Assembly (NCBI RefSeq): GCF_001642995.1
Contig: NZ_LOHS01000206.1
Span: 22,424-86,423, forward strand
Direction: 5' to 3'
DNA from: Streptomyces jeddahensis
Lineage (GTDB): Bacteria > Actinomycetota > Actinomycetes > Streptomycetales > Streptomycetaceae
DNA length: 64,000 nucleotides
A program made the translations under genes and the position numbers. The stretch's first letter is position 1. Each line of letters starts with the position of its first letter. Below are positions 51,333 to 59,528 of this stretch, piece after piece. The notes beneath the pieces were generated by a model, which was given only the letters and a program-made list of their open reading frames with translations, did no database searches and was not told the DNA's origin.

Positions 51333-52084
51333 GCCGGCATCACGACGGGTACGTCCCCGTCGGGTCCCTTCGGCGTCTCCTTGGGCACGGAGGCGGCGAC
51401 AGCGTCCTCGCCGGCGGTCTCCTCGCCCGCCTTCCGCTGCTCGTGGAAGGCAAGGATCTGCAGTTCGATGGAGAGGTCCACCTTGCGTACGTCGACGCCG
51501 TCCGGCACGGAGAGGACCGTCGGCGCGAAGTTCAGGATGGAGGTGACCCCGGCGGCCACGAGCCGGTCGCAGACCTGCTGGGCGACACCCGGCGGGGTGG
51601 TGATGACGCCGATGGAGACTCCGTTGTCGGAGATGATCTTCTCCAGCTCGTCGCTGTGCTGCACGGCGATCCCGGCGACCTGGCGCCCGGCCATCGCCGG
51701 ATCGGCGTCGATGAGCGCCGCAACCCGGAAACCCCTCGAGGCGAACCCGCCGTAGTTGGCGAGGGCGGCGCCGAGGTTACCGATACCGACGATGACGACC
51801 GGCCAGTCCTGGGTGAGGCCGAGCTCGCGGGAGATCTGGTAGACGAGGTACTCGACGTCGTAGCCGACGCCGCGCGTCCCGTAGGAACCGAGGTACGAGA
51901 AGTCCTTGCGGAGCTTCGCGGAGTTGACCCCCGCCGCCGCGGCGAGCTCCTCCGAGGAGACCGTGGGTACCGAGCGCTCCGACAGCGCGGTGAGTGCTCG
52001 GAGGTACAGCGGAAGCCGGGCGACGGTGGCCTCGGGAATCCCTCGGCTGCGGGTCGCCGGTCGGTGAGTTCGGCCAGTTGCCAC
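51329..52084 (-). CDS. rex: Redox-sensing repressor Rex
   Basis: 251 residues from GTG 52084 (CAGGAG four nt upstream). Winged helix at about residues 17-75 (PEATVARLPLYLRAL … SEELAAAAGVNSAKLRKDFSYLGSYGTRGVGYDV, key parts). Rossmann NAD(H) domain VVIVGIGNLGAALANYGG, then IDADPAMAGRQVAG. NADH binding releases Rex from DNA. It heads rex-hemA-hemC-hemD and its own promoter contains a Rex operator, giving autorepression that links haem synthesis to redox state. Confidence 0.96.
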   Translation of the reverse strand: MATGRTHRPATRSRGIPEATVARLPLYLRALTALSERSVPTVSSEELAAAAGVNSAKLRKDFSYLGSYGTRGVGYDVEYLVYQISRELGLTQDWPVVIVGIGNLGAALANYGGFASRGFRVAALIDADPAMAGRQVAGIAVQHSDELEKIISDNGVSIGVITTPPGVAQQVCDRLVAAGVTSILNFAPTVLSVPDGVDVRKVDLSIELQILAFHEQRKAGEETAGEDAVAASVPKETPKGPDGDVPVVMPA

Positions 52085-52149
52085 GGTGCTCCTGCGGGTA
52101 GAGCGGGGCTGCGGGCGGTCGTACGTCCCAGGACCGCCCCGTCGGAAGC

Positions 52150-52178
52150 AGGCTATGTCTTTGTGAACGCGTGCACAA
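52150..52178 (-). promoter_or_regulatory. rex promoter
   Basis: Minus strand: TTGTGC (52173-52178), 17-bp spacer, TAGCCT (52150-52155), 66 bp before the rex start. The operator lies across the -35 and spacer. Confidence 0.65.
52162..52177. promoter_or_regulatory. Rex operator (ROP)
   Basis: TGTGAACGCGTGCACA differs by one base from the perfect palindrome TGTGAACGCGTTCACA known for Streptomyces Rex. Flanking TT/AA extend the symmetry. Its overlap with -35 explains repression. Confidence 0.9.
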
Positions 52179-52320
52179 AGATGGTGTCCGATTTGCCCGG
52201 CCAAAGTGACCGGGGTCACGCGGCTCCGGCAGGCATTCCGGGAACCGACCGCGAAGCGCATTCGTCCCTGGCCGGAGCGTGTCGGTGTAGTGATCATGGA
52301 GTTCCGCCCGGCCGCCGGCG

Positions 52321-52620
52321 TCAGTCGGTAAGGGCCCGGCGGAGACGGTCTTCGGCCACACGCCAGAAGTCGTGCTGGGCGCCGTCCACCAGCACCACGG
52401 GAATCTGCTCCCAGTACTTGCGGTACAGCTCCTCGTCCTGCGTGATGTCCTTCTCTTCCCACGTGGCCCCCAGCTCACCGCAGACCCTCTCGATCACCGC
52501 ACGGGCGTCGTCGCACAGGTGACAGCCCGGCTTGCCGATCAGCGTGACGAGGCGGTCCTGCGGCGCCTTCTTCTCCGTACGGCGGTCGGTGCGCCGAAAA
52601 ATGGGACTCATACGCGCCAT
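52321..52620 (-). CDS. Glutaredoxin-family protein
   Basis: 99 residues from ATG 52620 (ATG 52611 is also possible). Thioredoxin fold with VTLIGKPGCHLCDDAR (redox CxxC, Cys33 and Cys36) and QIPVVLVDGAQHDFWRV with the cis-Pro strand. Mycoredoxin-like short redox protein or NrdH-like; the DxHDFW region differs from NrdH. It is upstream of rex with a 236-bp gap that includes the rex promoter. Confidence 0.85.
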   Translation of the reverse strand: MARMSPIFRRTDRRTEKKAPQDRLVTLIGKPGCHLCDDARAVIERVCGELGATWEEKDITQDEELYRKYWEQIPVVLVDGAQHDFWRVAEDRLRRALTD

Positions 52621-52791
52621 TCTCGCCCGGCCGCCGCACAAGGGAACCCAACTGCACCAGACCTCCGCAGCGCCCACCGGCCACCACGACGCGCGGACGG
52701 CACGCGGACGGGATCACTCCTTTAACTGCGCGGTCGCAGAGAGTTCACAACGCCGAATCCTCCCGACTCCGGAACCGCCGGACGAACTGGC

Positions 52792-52797
52792 TATGCT
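52792..52797 (+). promoter_or_regulatory. -10 box for leaderless HAD-IB gene
   Basis: TATGCT lies 6 nt before ATG 52804; no Shine-Dalgarno. Confidence 0.55.
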
Positions 52798-52803
52798 CGC
52801 GAC

Positions 52804-53748
52804 ATGGCCGCTCTCGGATGGCTCACCCCACGTAGGCGCTCCGCCACGGCCCGCAGCGTGCTCGCGGGCGAGGCCTCGGCGGAGGCAGCGCGCAAGACCT
52901 CCCAGGAGCTGGAGGAACTCGCCCCGGCCCCCGCGCCCGGGAAGGCGGCGGAGGAGCCGGAGTTCCCGGTCGCCGGCGACCACAAGGCCGCCGCGTTCTT
53001 CGACCTCGACAACACCGTGATGCAGGGCGCCGCGATCTTCCACTTCGGCCGGGGCCTGTACAAACGGAAGTTCTTCCAGCGTCGCGAACTGGCCAAGTTC
53101 GCCTGGCAGCAGACGTGGTTCCGGGTCGCCGGCGTCGAGGACCCCGACCACATGCAGGACGTACGCGAGTCCGCCCTGTCCATCGTCAAGGGCCACCGCG
53201 TCGCCGAGCTCATGTCGATCGGCGAGGAGATCTACGACGAGTACATGGCCGAGCGCATCTGGCCGGGCACGCGCGCGTTGGCGCAGGCCCATCTGGACGC
53301 CGGCCAGAAGGTGTGGCTGGTGACGGCCGCGCCGGTGGAGACCGCGACGATCATCGCCCGCCGCCTCGGCCTGACCGGCGCGCTCGGCACGGTCGCCGAG
53401 TCCGTCGACGGCGTGTACACCGGCAAGCTCGTCGGCGAACCGCTGCACGGCCCCGCGAAGGCCGAGGCGGTACGCGCGCTGGCGGCGGCCGAGGGCCTGG
53501 ACCTCTCCCGCTGCGCGGCGTACAGCGACTCGCACAACGACATCCCGATGCTCTCGCTGGTCGGCCACCCGTACGCCATCAACCCCGACACGAAGCTGCG
53601 CAAGCACGCACGCGAGCGGGACTGGCGCCTGCGGGACTACCGCACCGGGCGCAAGGCCGCGAAGGTCGGCATCCCGGCCGCGGCGGGCGTCGGCGCCGTC
53701 GCCGGCGGCACGGCAGCCGCGATCGCCATCCACCGCCGCCGCCGCTGA
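52804..53748 (+). CDS. HAD-IB family hydrolase (SerB-like) with C-terminal membrane tail
   Basis: 314 residues. HAD motifs: AAFFDLDNTV (nucleophile Asp67, Asp69), VWLVTAAP, and SDSHNDIPML (Asp pair). A ~55-residue N-terminal extension precedes the core. The last ~25 residues are hydrophobic then RRRR, a probable membrane anchor. In Streptomyces a HAD-IB hydrolase is found in this place between the rex-hem genes and bldN. The physiological phosphate substrate is unknown. Confidence 0.9.
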   Translation: MAALGWLTPRRRSATARSVLAGEASAEAARKTSQELEELAPAPAPGKAAEEPEFPVAGDHKAAAFFDLDNTVMQGAAIFHFGRGLYKRKFFQRRELAKFAWQQTWFRVAGVEDPDHMQDVRESALSIVKGHRVAELMSIGEEIYDEYMAERIWPGTRALAQAHLDAGQKVWLVTAAPVETATIIARRLGLTGALGTVAESVDGVYTGKLVGEPLHGPAKAEAVRALAAAEGLDLSRCAAYSDSHNDIPMLSLVGHPYAINPDTKLRKHARERDWRLRDYRTGRKAAKVGIPAAAGVGAVAGGTAAAIAIHRRRR

Positions 53749-53872
53749 CGCACCAGCCGCGGCAGGCAGACGTGCCGCGGCGACTGCGGGCACCGCATCA
53801 CGTCACGCACGGCCACGGCACCGCCCGTACCGCCGCAGGCACCCGCGCCTCCCACCGCCGCGCGCAACCGCA

Positions 53873-53936
53873 CCGCCGCATCGCCGCATCGCCGCATCGC
53901 CGCATCGCCGCATCGCCGCATCGCCGCATCGCCGCG
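53873..53936. repeat. 8-bp tandem repeat (TCGCCGCA)
   Basis: Six perfect TCGCCGCA units from 53881 to 53928 plus one partial on each side. Confidence 0.9.
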
Positions 53937-53957
53937 GGCAATCGTGCCGCCCGCCGC

Positions 53958-54030
53958 TGTGGGCAATCGTGCCGCTGGGGCGATGGGGGTACCTCCCATG
54001 CCCTTAAGGCAATGGGGGAGGGTGGGCACA
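53958..54030. repeat. Palindromic repeat, copy 3, interrupted by a second hairpin element
   Basis: TGTGGGCAATCGTGCCGCTGG opens at 53958 and GGTGGGCACA closes at 54021-54030. Between them (53983-54020) sits ATGGGGGTACCTCCCA … GGCAATGGGGGAG, itself an inverted-repeat element common in Streptomyces. Confidence 0.65.
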
Positions 54031-54139
54031 GCGGCACCCCTCTGCGTAGGGCAACGCCCCTACCCCCCGGGCGACCACGACGCAGGGCAACCCTCTGCAG
54101 TGCCGAGCACCCCCACGGGCAGGGCACCGCCCGACGTGG

Positions 54140-54181
54140 GTTGTGCCCACCCGTTCCGCCCGCGGAACGCCTGCCCACAAC
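54140..54181. repeat. Palindromic repeat, copy 4
   Basis: GTTGTGCCCACC … CCTGCCCACAAC around TTCCGCCCGCGGAA; near-identical ends to copy 1. Confidence 0.7.
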
Positions 54182-54444
54182 AGTCGGCCACGACTCACGT
54201 ACACAACACGCCCCCCTCCCGGACCGAACGCGAACTAATCCGATCAACAACCGTTCACTTCCCGGCACTTGATAGGCCGTCGATCAGTAACAGAAGCGAC
54301 GGAATCGATGATTTGAGCAACTGGGTGTAGCGCTGCCTGTACGAAGCGTTATTCTCCTCAGACGCAAATCGGTACCCACGCGTCGCCACGACGAGTGAAC
54401 GGTCCCGTACTGCACGTGATGGAAGCTCTGCCTCTGGGAGTCCC

Positions 54445-55284
54445 GTGTACCCATACGTCGGGGTTGACGCCTCGGGCCTGGCTACGCTGCGCACAGCGGT
54501 CGTCGACCACTTGCGCGGCTTCGTCCCCACCGCGTATCCCGCCCCCGCTCTCGCCGCGCCGCGCATCGCCAGCGGCCCCGCGGGCCCCTGCTATGCCCTC
54601 ACGGACGGCATCGACAAGGGTTCGGCGCGGCGCTCCGTCCTCGAGGGGCGGCGATCGGGCGACGGACGGGAGACCCCCAGAGGGGGTCGCGCGGGGACAG
54701 CCACGCCCACCGCACGGCGCCCCGCGGCGGACAGCGACAGCGCCCGGATGATGGACCTGGTGGAGCGGGCCCAGGCCGGCGAGGCCGAGGCGTTCGGCCG
54801 GCTCTACGACCAGTACAGCGACACCGTGTACCGGTACATCTACTACCGCGTGGGCGGCAAGGCGACCGCCGAGGACCTCACGAGCGAGACCTTTCTGCGC
54901 GCCCTGCGCCGTATCGGCACGTTCACCTGGCAGGGCCGCGACTTCGGCGCCTGGCTGGTCACGATCGCCCGCAACCTGGTCGCCGACCACTTCAAGTCGA
55001 GCCGTTTCCGCCTCGAAGTGACCACAGGCGAAATGCTCGACGCCAACGAGGTCGAGCGCAGCCCCGAGGACTCCGTCCTGGAGTCCCTGTCGAACGCCGC
55101 GCTCCTCGACGCCGTACGCCGCCTCAACCCCCAGCAGCAGGAGTGCGTGACCCTGCGCTTCCTCCAGGGCCTCTCGGTCGCCGAGACCGCCCGTGTGATG
55201 GACAAGAACGAAGGCGCGATCAAGACCCTCCAGTACCGGGCCGTGCGCACCCTGGCCCGTCTCCTCCCGGACGACGCCCGCTGA
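54445..55284 (+). CDS. bldN: RNA polymerase sigma factor BldN
   Basis: 279 residues. GTG 54445 has GGGAG four nt upstream. ECF sigma factor with an unusual ~95-residue N-terminal extension (YPYVGVDASGLATLRTAVVD start), which in S. coelicolor is a pro-sequence removed by proteolysis. Region 2 at about 100-165 (LYDQYSDTVYRYIYYRVGG … TAEDLTSETFLRALRRI) and region 4 at about 215-270 (LNPQQQECVTLRFLQGLSVAETARVM, parts). Needed for aerial mycelium formation. The linked rsbN confirms identity. Confidence 0.93.
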   Translation: MYPYVGVDASGLATLRTAVVDHLRGFVPTAYPAPALAAPRIASGPAGPCYALTDGIDKGSARRSVLEGRRSGDGRETPRGGRAGTATPTARRPAADSDSARMMDLVERAQAGEAEAFGRLYDQYSDTVYRYIYYRVGGKATAEDLTSETFLRALRRIGTFTWQGRDFGAWLVTIARNLVADHFKSSRFRLEVTTGEMLDANEVERSPEDSVLESLSNAALLDAVRRLNPQQQECVTLRFLQGLSVAETARVMDKNEGAIKTLQYRAVRTLARLLPDDAR

Positions 55285-55373
55285 GCGCACACAGACCCGA
55301 ACAGCACACTGAGCGACCTCCAACTCACGTTCGGTGAAAGCTCGTTGGCTTCAGAGCCCGCTCATGCTCCGTC

Positions 55374-55402
55374 CGTAACCCAAGTGCCGAGCCGCTCGTT
55401 GT
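55374..55402 (+). promoter_or_regulatory. Candidate sigma-BldN promoter of rsbN
   Basis: CGTAAC (55374-55379), 17-bp gap, CGTTGT (55397-55402). This matches the sigma-BldN consensus as I recall it (CGTAAC, 16 bp, CGTTGA), and suggests that sigma-BldN drives synthesis of its own anti-sigma factor. Confidence 0.55.
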
Positions 55403-55532
55403 GCGGGATACAGGCTCCCTGTGGTCGCACCATGACCGTCACCGATCACTCGATCGTGTGGATGTGCTCAAGGTGTGCAACCCTCAGGACCCCCTGGGGA
55501 GTCGACCGTCATGACGAGAGGAGGTGCCGCCA

Positions 55533-56729
55533 GTGATCGCGAATGTATCGGCACACCGGCGGGCGAACGCCTTCGCCCAGGCCCTGGAGGATCATTCCGA
55601 CGGGGGCACGGCGGCCGAGCAGCCCGGCGATTCGTCCGAACAGGCCGAGAAACAGAGGATGGTGGCCCTGGCGACCGGTCTCGGCAGGCTGCCGAAGCCG
55701 GAGCTGGACGCCGGAGTCAAGGTCGTCCACCGGGCGCGGCTCGTGGCAGCCATGGAAGCCATGCTGCTCGAAGGCACGGAGGCGGGGGGCGAGGGCGCAG
55801 GTCGCCCGGTGCCCGAACAGCGGTCCCGCCGGGGCGCGCACCGAGCGAGTCCGCTGCGCAAGCTGCGGTCGCGCTCGCGCCTCTCCAAGAGCATCGCCGC
55901 CGGCGGGCTGACCGTCGGCGTGGCAGCCGGGGCCTTCGGCGGCGTCGCCGCCGCCAGCTCCGACGCCCTGCCCGGCGATTCGCTGTACGGACTCAAGCGC
56001 GGCATGGAGGATCTCAAGCTCGGCATGGCCGACAGCGACTCCGACCGCGGCCGGATCTACCTGGACCAGGCGGCGACCCGGCTGAACGAGGCCCGCCGGC
56101 TCATGGAGCGGGGCCGCTCCGGCGACCTCGACCACGAATCGGTGTCCGCGGTCAGGCGCGCACTCTCCGGCGTGCAGCACGACGCCAGCGAGGGCCACCG
56201 CCTGCTCCATTCGGCATACGAGCGGGAGGGCTCGCTCGGCCCGATCCAGGCGCTGTCGTCGTTCTCCCAGTCGCACCGGGACACCTGGACGACCCTGCGC
56301 GGCAGCCTGCCCGTCCAGCTCGGCGATGTGAGCCGCGAGGTCAGCTCGGTCTTCGACGCCATAGACCAAGACGTCGCACCGCTGCAGTCGCTGCTGCCGG
56401 GATCCCCCTCCTCGGGGACCGGCACCGGCCAGCCAGGCGCCGGGCAGGACTCCACCGGCACGTCCGGTACCGACAGCCCGTCGCCCACATCGTCCGGCTC
56501 GTCGGCGGGCAGCACGGACGGCGAGGGCACGCCCGAGCCGTCCACCTCCGGCGCCAGCGAGGATGAGGGCCTGCTCGGCGGCAACACGGGCGGCCTCTTC
56601 GACCCGCCCGTCGAGACCAGCCCGAGCCCGTCCGGCGAGGACAGCACAGCGCCGGAGGCGGACATCACGCTCCCGCCGCTGCTGCCGTTCCTGCCCGGCC
56701 TGGGCATCGACAGCGACGACACTCAGTAA
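55533..56729 (+). CDS. rsbN: Anti-sigma factor RsbN
   Basis: 398 residues from GTG 55533 (AGGAGG eight nt upstream). N-terminal cytosolic anti-sigma domain (ANVSAHRRANAFAQALE … HRARLVAAMEAMLLE, about 1-90), basic stretch, one membrane helix near 130-150 (KSIAAGGLTVGVAAGAFGG), then an extracytoplasmic DUF5667-like domain (LPGDSLYGLKRGMEDLKL) and a Ser/Gly/Thr/Pro-rich tail. Binds and holds sigma-BldN at the membrane. No protease-site is identifiable by eye. Confidence 0.9.
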   Translation: MIANVSAHRRANAFAQALEDHSDGGTAAEQPGDSSEQAEKQRMVALATGLGRLPKPELDAGVKVVHRARLVAAMEAMLLEGTEAGGEGAGRPVPEQRSRRGAHRASPLRKLRSRSRLSKSIAAGGLTVGVAAGAFGGVAAASSDALPGDSLYGLKRGMEDLKLGMADSDSDRGRIYLDQAATRLNEARRLMERGRSGDLDHESVSAVRRALSGVQHDASEGHRLLHSAYEREGSLGPIQALSSFSQSHRDTWTTLRGSLPVQLGDVSREVSSVFDAIDQDVAPLQSLLPGSPSSGTGTGQPGAGQDSTGTSGTDSPSPTSSGSSAGSTDGEGTPEPSTSGASEDEGLLGGNTGGLFDPPVETSPSPSGEDSTAPEADITLPPLLPFLPGLGIDSDDTQ

Positions 56730-56752
56730 TCCGTCCGGTCCTCCGCTTACGT

Positions 56753-56788
56753 CGATGGGGCGCCCTCCGCTCGGGGGGCGCCCCATCG
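56753..56788. terminator. Bidirectional terminator between rsbN and acyltransferase gene
   Basis: A perfect 13-bp stem (CGATGGGGCGCCC at 56753-56765, complement at 56776-56788) between convergent genes. Confidence 0.9.
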
Positions 56789-56794
56789 GCGTAA

Positions 56795-57850
56795 TCAGAA
56801 GAAAACCGACCGCCGCTGCACCAACAGCTTGTACAGCGTGTGCTGGATCTGTTCGCGTACCTGGTCCGTCAGGTTGAACATCAGCATCGGGTCCTCGGCC
56901 GCCTCCGGCGGATAGCCGTCCGTCGGGATCGGCTCACCGAACTGGATCGTCCACTTCGTGGGCAGGGGCACCGCACCCAGCGGGCCGAGCCACGGGAACG
57001 TCGGCGTGATCGGAAAGTACGGGAACCCCAGCAGCCGCGCGAGGGTCTTCGCGTTGCCGATCATCGGGTAGATCTCCTCGGCCCCGACGATCGAGCACGG
57101 CACGATCGGCGTCCCGGTCCGCAGCGCGGTCGAGACGAAGCCGCCGCGCCCGAAGCGCTGCAGCTTGTAGCGCTCGCTGAACGGCTTTCCGATGCCCTTG
57201 AAGCCCTCCGGCATCACCCCGACCAGCTCACCGCCCTGCAGCAGCCGCTCCGCGTCCTCCGCGCACGCCAGGGTGTGCCCGGCCTTGCGCGCCAGCTCGT
57301 TCACGACCGGCAGCACGAACACCAGATCCGCAGCGAGCAGCCGCAGATGCCGGCCCGTCGGATGGTTGTCGTGTACGGCGACCTGCATCATCAGGCCGTC
57401 CAGCGGCAGCGTCCCCGAGTGGTTGGCGACGATCAGCGCCCCGCCGTCCGACGGGACGTTCTCGATGCCCTTCACCTCGACCCGGAAGTACTTCTCGTAC
57501 AGGGGCCTCAGCAGCGACATCAGGACCTGGTCGGTGAGCTCCTTGTCGTACCCGAAGTCGTCGATCTCGTAGTCGCCGGTCAGCCGTCGCCGCAGGAAGG
57601 CCAGGCCGCCCGCGACCCGCCGGTCCCAGCCTGCTGCCGGTGCCTCGCGGCGGGGCACCGGCGGTTCCTTCGGCTCACGGGTCATCTGTGCACCGCCCTG
57701 CTCCTGTTCCTGCGCTCCCGGCAGGACCTGGACCTCGCGGGTGCCCACGGGCTCCGGCTTGCGCCGGACCGGGGGCCGGCGGCGCGGCGGGCGCAGCGCA
57801 CCCCCGCGCGAGCGATCGTCGTCGAACGGAATGACCTTGGCGTCCGCCAT
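56795..57850 (-). CDS. Lysophospholipid acyltransferase-family protein (PlsC/MGAT-like)
   Basis: 351 residues. ATG 57850 is preferred (GGAG ten nt upstream); ATG 57868 would overlap the epimerase stop as ATGA. A ~110-residue charged N-terminus, then the acyltransferase core: ANHSGTLPLDGLM (catalytic His with Asp six residues on, the MGAT-type spacing), GVMPEGFKGIGKPF (EG motif) and a glycerolipid-binding block STALRTGTPIVPCSIVGAEEIYP. Probably transfers acyl chains to a lipid acceptor at the membrane face. Confidence 0.87.
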   Translation of the reverse strand: MADAKVIPFDDDRSRGGALRPPRRRPPVRRKPEPVGTREVQVLPGAQEQEQGGAQMTREPKEPPVPRREAPAAGWDRRVAGGLAFLRRRLTGDYEIDDFGYDKELTDQVLMSLLRPLYEKYFRVEVKGIENVPSDGGALIVANHSGTLPLDGLMMQVAVHDNHPTGRHLRLLAADLVFVLPVVNELARKAGHTLACAEDAERLLQGGELVGVMPEGFKGIGKPFSERYKLQRFGRGGFVSTALRTGTPIVPCSIVGAEEIYPMIGNAKTLARLLGFPYFPITPTFPWLGPLGAVPLPTKWTIQFGEPIPTDGYPPEAAEDPMLMFNLTDQVREQIQHTLYKLLVQRRSVFF

Positions 57851-57864
57851 CGTTGATGCGCTCC

Positions 57865-58929
57865 TCATGTGGCGCTCTGCGTCGGGGGGTGGCTGCTGCC
57901 CAGGACGGGCGGCAGCGCGGCGATCCGGTCGACGGCCCCCGCAAGGGCCTCCGGCGGCAGCAGTCCCGGTCCGCGGCTGCGTACGAAGTCCGCGAACGTT
58001 TCCGCAGTCGTGTACTTCGCCCGGAACCCCAGTGTCTCGCGCATCTGATGGGTCGACACGACCCGGCCGTGCGTGAGCAGCCTGAGCTGCTCGGGCGAGA
58101 AGTCCGTCATGCCCAGCGTGCGCAGCGCCGTGCCGACCCAGCTGACGGCGGGCAGCAGGACGGGCACGGTCGGGCGCCCCAGGCGGCGCGCACACTGCGA
58201 GAGCAGCAGCACGCCGTCACCGGCGATGTTGAACGTGCCGCTGTTGAGTGTGCCGCGCGCCGGCTCGTGCGAGGCGATCCGCAGCACGTCGATCACGTCA
58301 TCCTCGTGCACGAACTGCAGCCGGGGGTCGTAACCGAACACGGTCGGCAGCACGGGCAGCGAGAAGTAGTCGGCGAGCGGCGAGTCGGCGGTCGGGCCGA
58401 GGATGTTGGCGAACCGCAGCACGCACACGGCCACGTCGGGCCGGCGCCGCGCGAAACCGCGCACATACCCCTCGACCTCGACGGTGTCCTTGGCGAAGCC
58501 ACCGCTGGGCAGCGACTTGGGCGGCGTCGTCTCGGTGAAGACGGCGGGATCACGCGGCGCCGACCCGTACACGTTCGTACTGGACTTCACGACCAGGCGC
58601 TTGACGCTGGGCGACTTCTGGCAGGCACCGAGCAGCTGCATGGTGCCGATGACGTTGGTCTCCTTGACCGAGGTCCGGCTGCCGCCGCCCAGCGGATAGC
58701 CCGTGACGTCCAGGTGGACGACGGTGTCGACGGCGTGCTCGGCGAGCACGCGGGCGATCGCCGGCTGCCGGATGTCGGCGCGCACGAAGTCGGCGCCCCC
58801 CAGTTGGTGCTCGGGCGGCACGGCGTCCACGGCGACCACCCGCTCCACTTCGGGATCGCGCTGGATGCGTCGTACGAACCGGCCCCCCAGCTGCCGGGCC
58901 ACCCCGGTGACGAGCACGACCTTGCCCAA
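57865..58929 (-). CDS. NAD-dependent epimerase/dehydratase-family protein
   Basis: 354 residues. Extended SDR Rossmann domain: KVVLVTGVARQLGGRFVRR at the N-terminus, DIRQPAIARVL, VHLDVTGYP. The usual YxxxK active-site Tyr is not present where expected; the sequence reads SGGFAKDTVEVEGYV, with Lys kept. It is the predecessor of the acyltransferase gene and may be an envelope-lipid or sugar-nucleotide enzyme; activity is uncertain. The upstream 350 bp hold nothing recognised except the hairpin at 59222. Confidence 0.8.
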   Translation of the reverse strand: MGKVVLVTGVARQLGGRFVRRIQRDPEVERVVAVDAVPPEHQLGGADFVRADIRQPAIARVLAEHAVDTVVHLDVTGYPLGGGSRTSVKETNVIGTMQLLGACQKSPSVKRLVVKSSTNVYGSAPRDPAVFTETTPPKSLPSGGFAKDTVEVEGYVRGFARRRPDVAVCVLRFANILGPTADSPLADYFSLPVLPTVFGYDPRLQFVHEDDVIDVLRIASHEPARGTLNSGTFNIAGDGVLLLSQCARRLGRPTVPVLLPAVSWVGTALRTLGMTDFSPEQLRLLTHGRVVSTHQMRETLGFRAKYTTAETFADFVRSRGPGLLPPEALAGAVDRIAALPPVLGSSHPPTQSAT

Positions 58930-59281
58930 GATCAGCGCCTACCTTCCCAGCCCATGTCGCGCCCTGTCTGCCGCTCCTGCGCGCCACGTTAGCGGCTGGA
59001 TGTTGCGCTGTGATGACCACTCGATGCAGGAAGTGACGACAGCCACAGAGTACGTACAGACGATGTGCACAGCTTGCACAGACCCCGCACGGAGCAGACC
59101 TACGTACGGATCCGCGCGGGGATCGAGCTCTTCGGGCCCCAGCGTACGACCACGCATACGACAGGGGAAAAGACCTGCGCCCTGCATGCCCTGAAAAGGC
59201 GACTGATTTCCGGTGAACGGGCTGTGGCCCTCCCACCGTGCGGTGGAAGGGCCACAGAGCGCGCTTGGTGCAGCGGTCGCC
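58930..59281. other. Spacer upstream of epimerase gene
   Basis: 352 bp, no gene recognised; it must carry the epimerase-acyltransferase promoter and contains the terminator at its right end. Confidence 0.4.
59222..59257 (-). terminator. Terminator of the bS22 gene
   Basis: CTGTGGCCCT … AGGGCCACAG outer stem with an inner CCACCG/CGGTGG stem, 25 bp after the bS22 stop. Confidence 0.85.
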
Positions 59282-59380
59282 TTACTTCTTGTTGCGACGC
59301 TGAACGCGGGTGCGCTTGAGCAGCTTGCGGTGCTTCTTCTTGGCCATCCGCTTACGCCGCTTCTTGATAACAGAGCCCAC
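59282..59380 (-). CDS. Small ribosomal protein bS22 (AURKAIP1/COX24/mS38-like)
   Basis: 32 residues from GTG 59380: MGSVIKKRRKRMAKKKHRKL, then LKRTRVQRRNKK. This very basic peptide matches the actinobacterial ribosomal protein seen near the decoding centre in mycobacterial ribosomes and related to mitochondrial mS38. Too short for ordinary gene calling and easily missed. The adjacent HTH gene lies 148 bp upstream on the same strand. Confidence 0.9.
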   Translation of the reverse strand: MGSVIKKRRKRMAKKKHRKLLKRTRVQRRNKK

Positions 59381-59528
59381 GACTACCCTCGCTCACTTCT
59401 CGGACAACCCCCGCGGGGGCGGGGACAATCACTCGGTGCGGGGCTGACTTGGGCCCACACGACCTACGAGGGGCTAGCCTACCCCGCCCGAGCTCCGCAT
59501 CTGTAATCGAGGGTCCCGAAGGACGCCG

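Larger units (their letters stand above)
53749..54444. other. bldN upstream region with repeats
   Basis: 696 bp without a gene. It holds an 8-bp tandem array (53873-53936), a split palindromic element (53958-54030), a second palindromic copy (54140-54181) and the bldN promoter region. TATTCT at 54350-54355 is a candidate -10. AGTGA at 54394-54398 resembles half of a BldD site (BldD is known to repress bldN in S. coelicolor), but I do not see a convincing second half. Confidence 0.5.

Noticed and set aside
53873..53936. CRISPR-like array upstream of bldN
   Set aside because: The unit is 8 bp with no spacers and no cas genes; it is a simple tandem repeat.
54394..54398. BldD operator at bldN
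   Set aside because: AGTGA is present but the matching inverted half is not convincing at an allowed spacing. Mentioned only in the region description.
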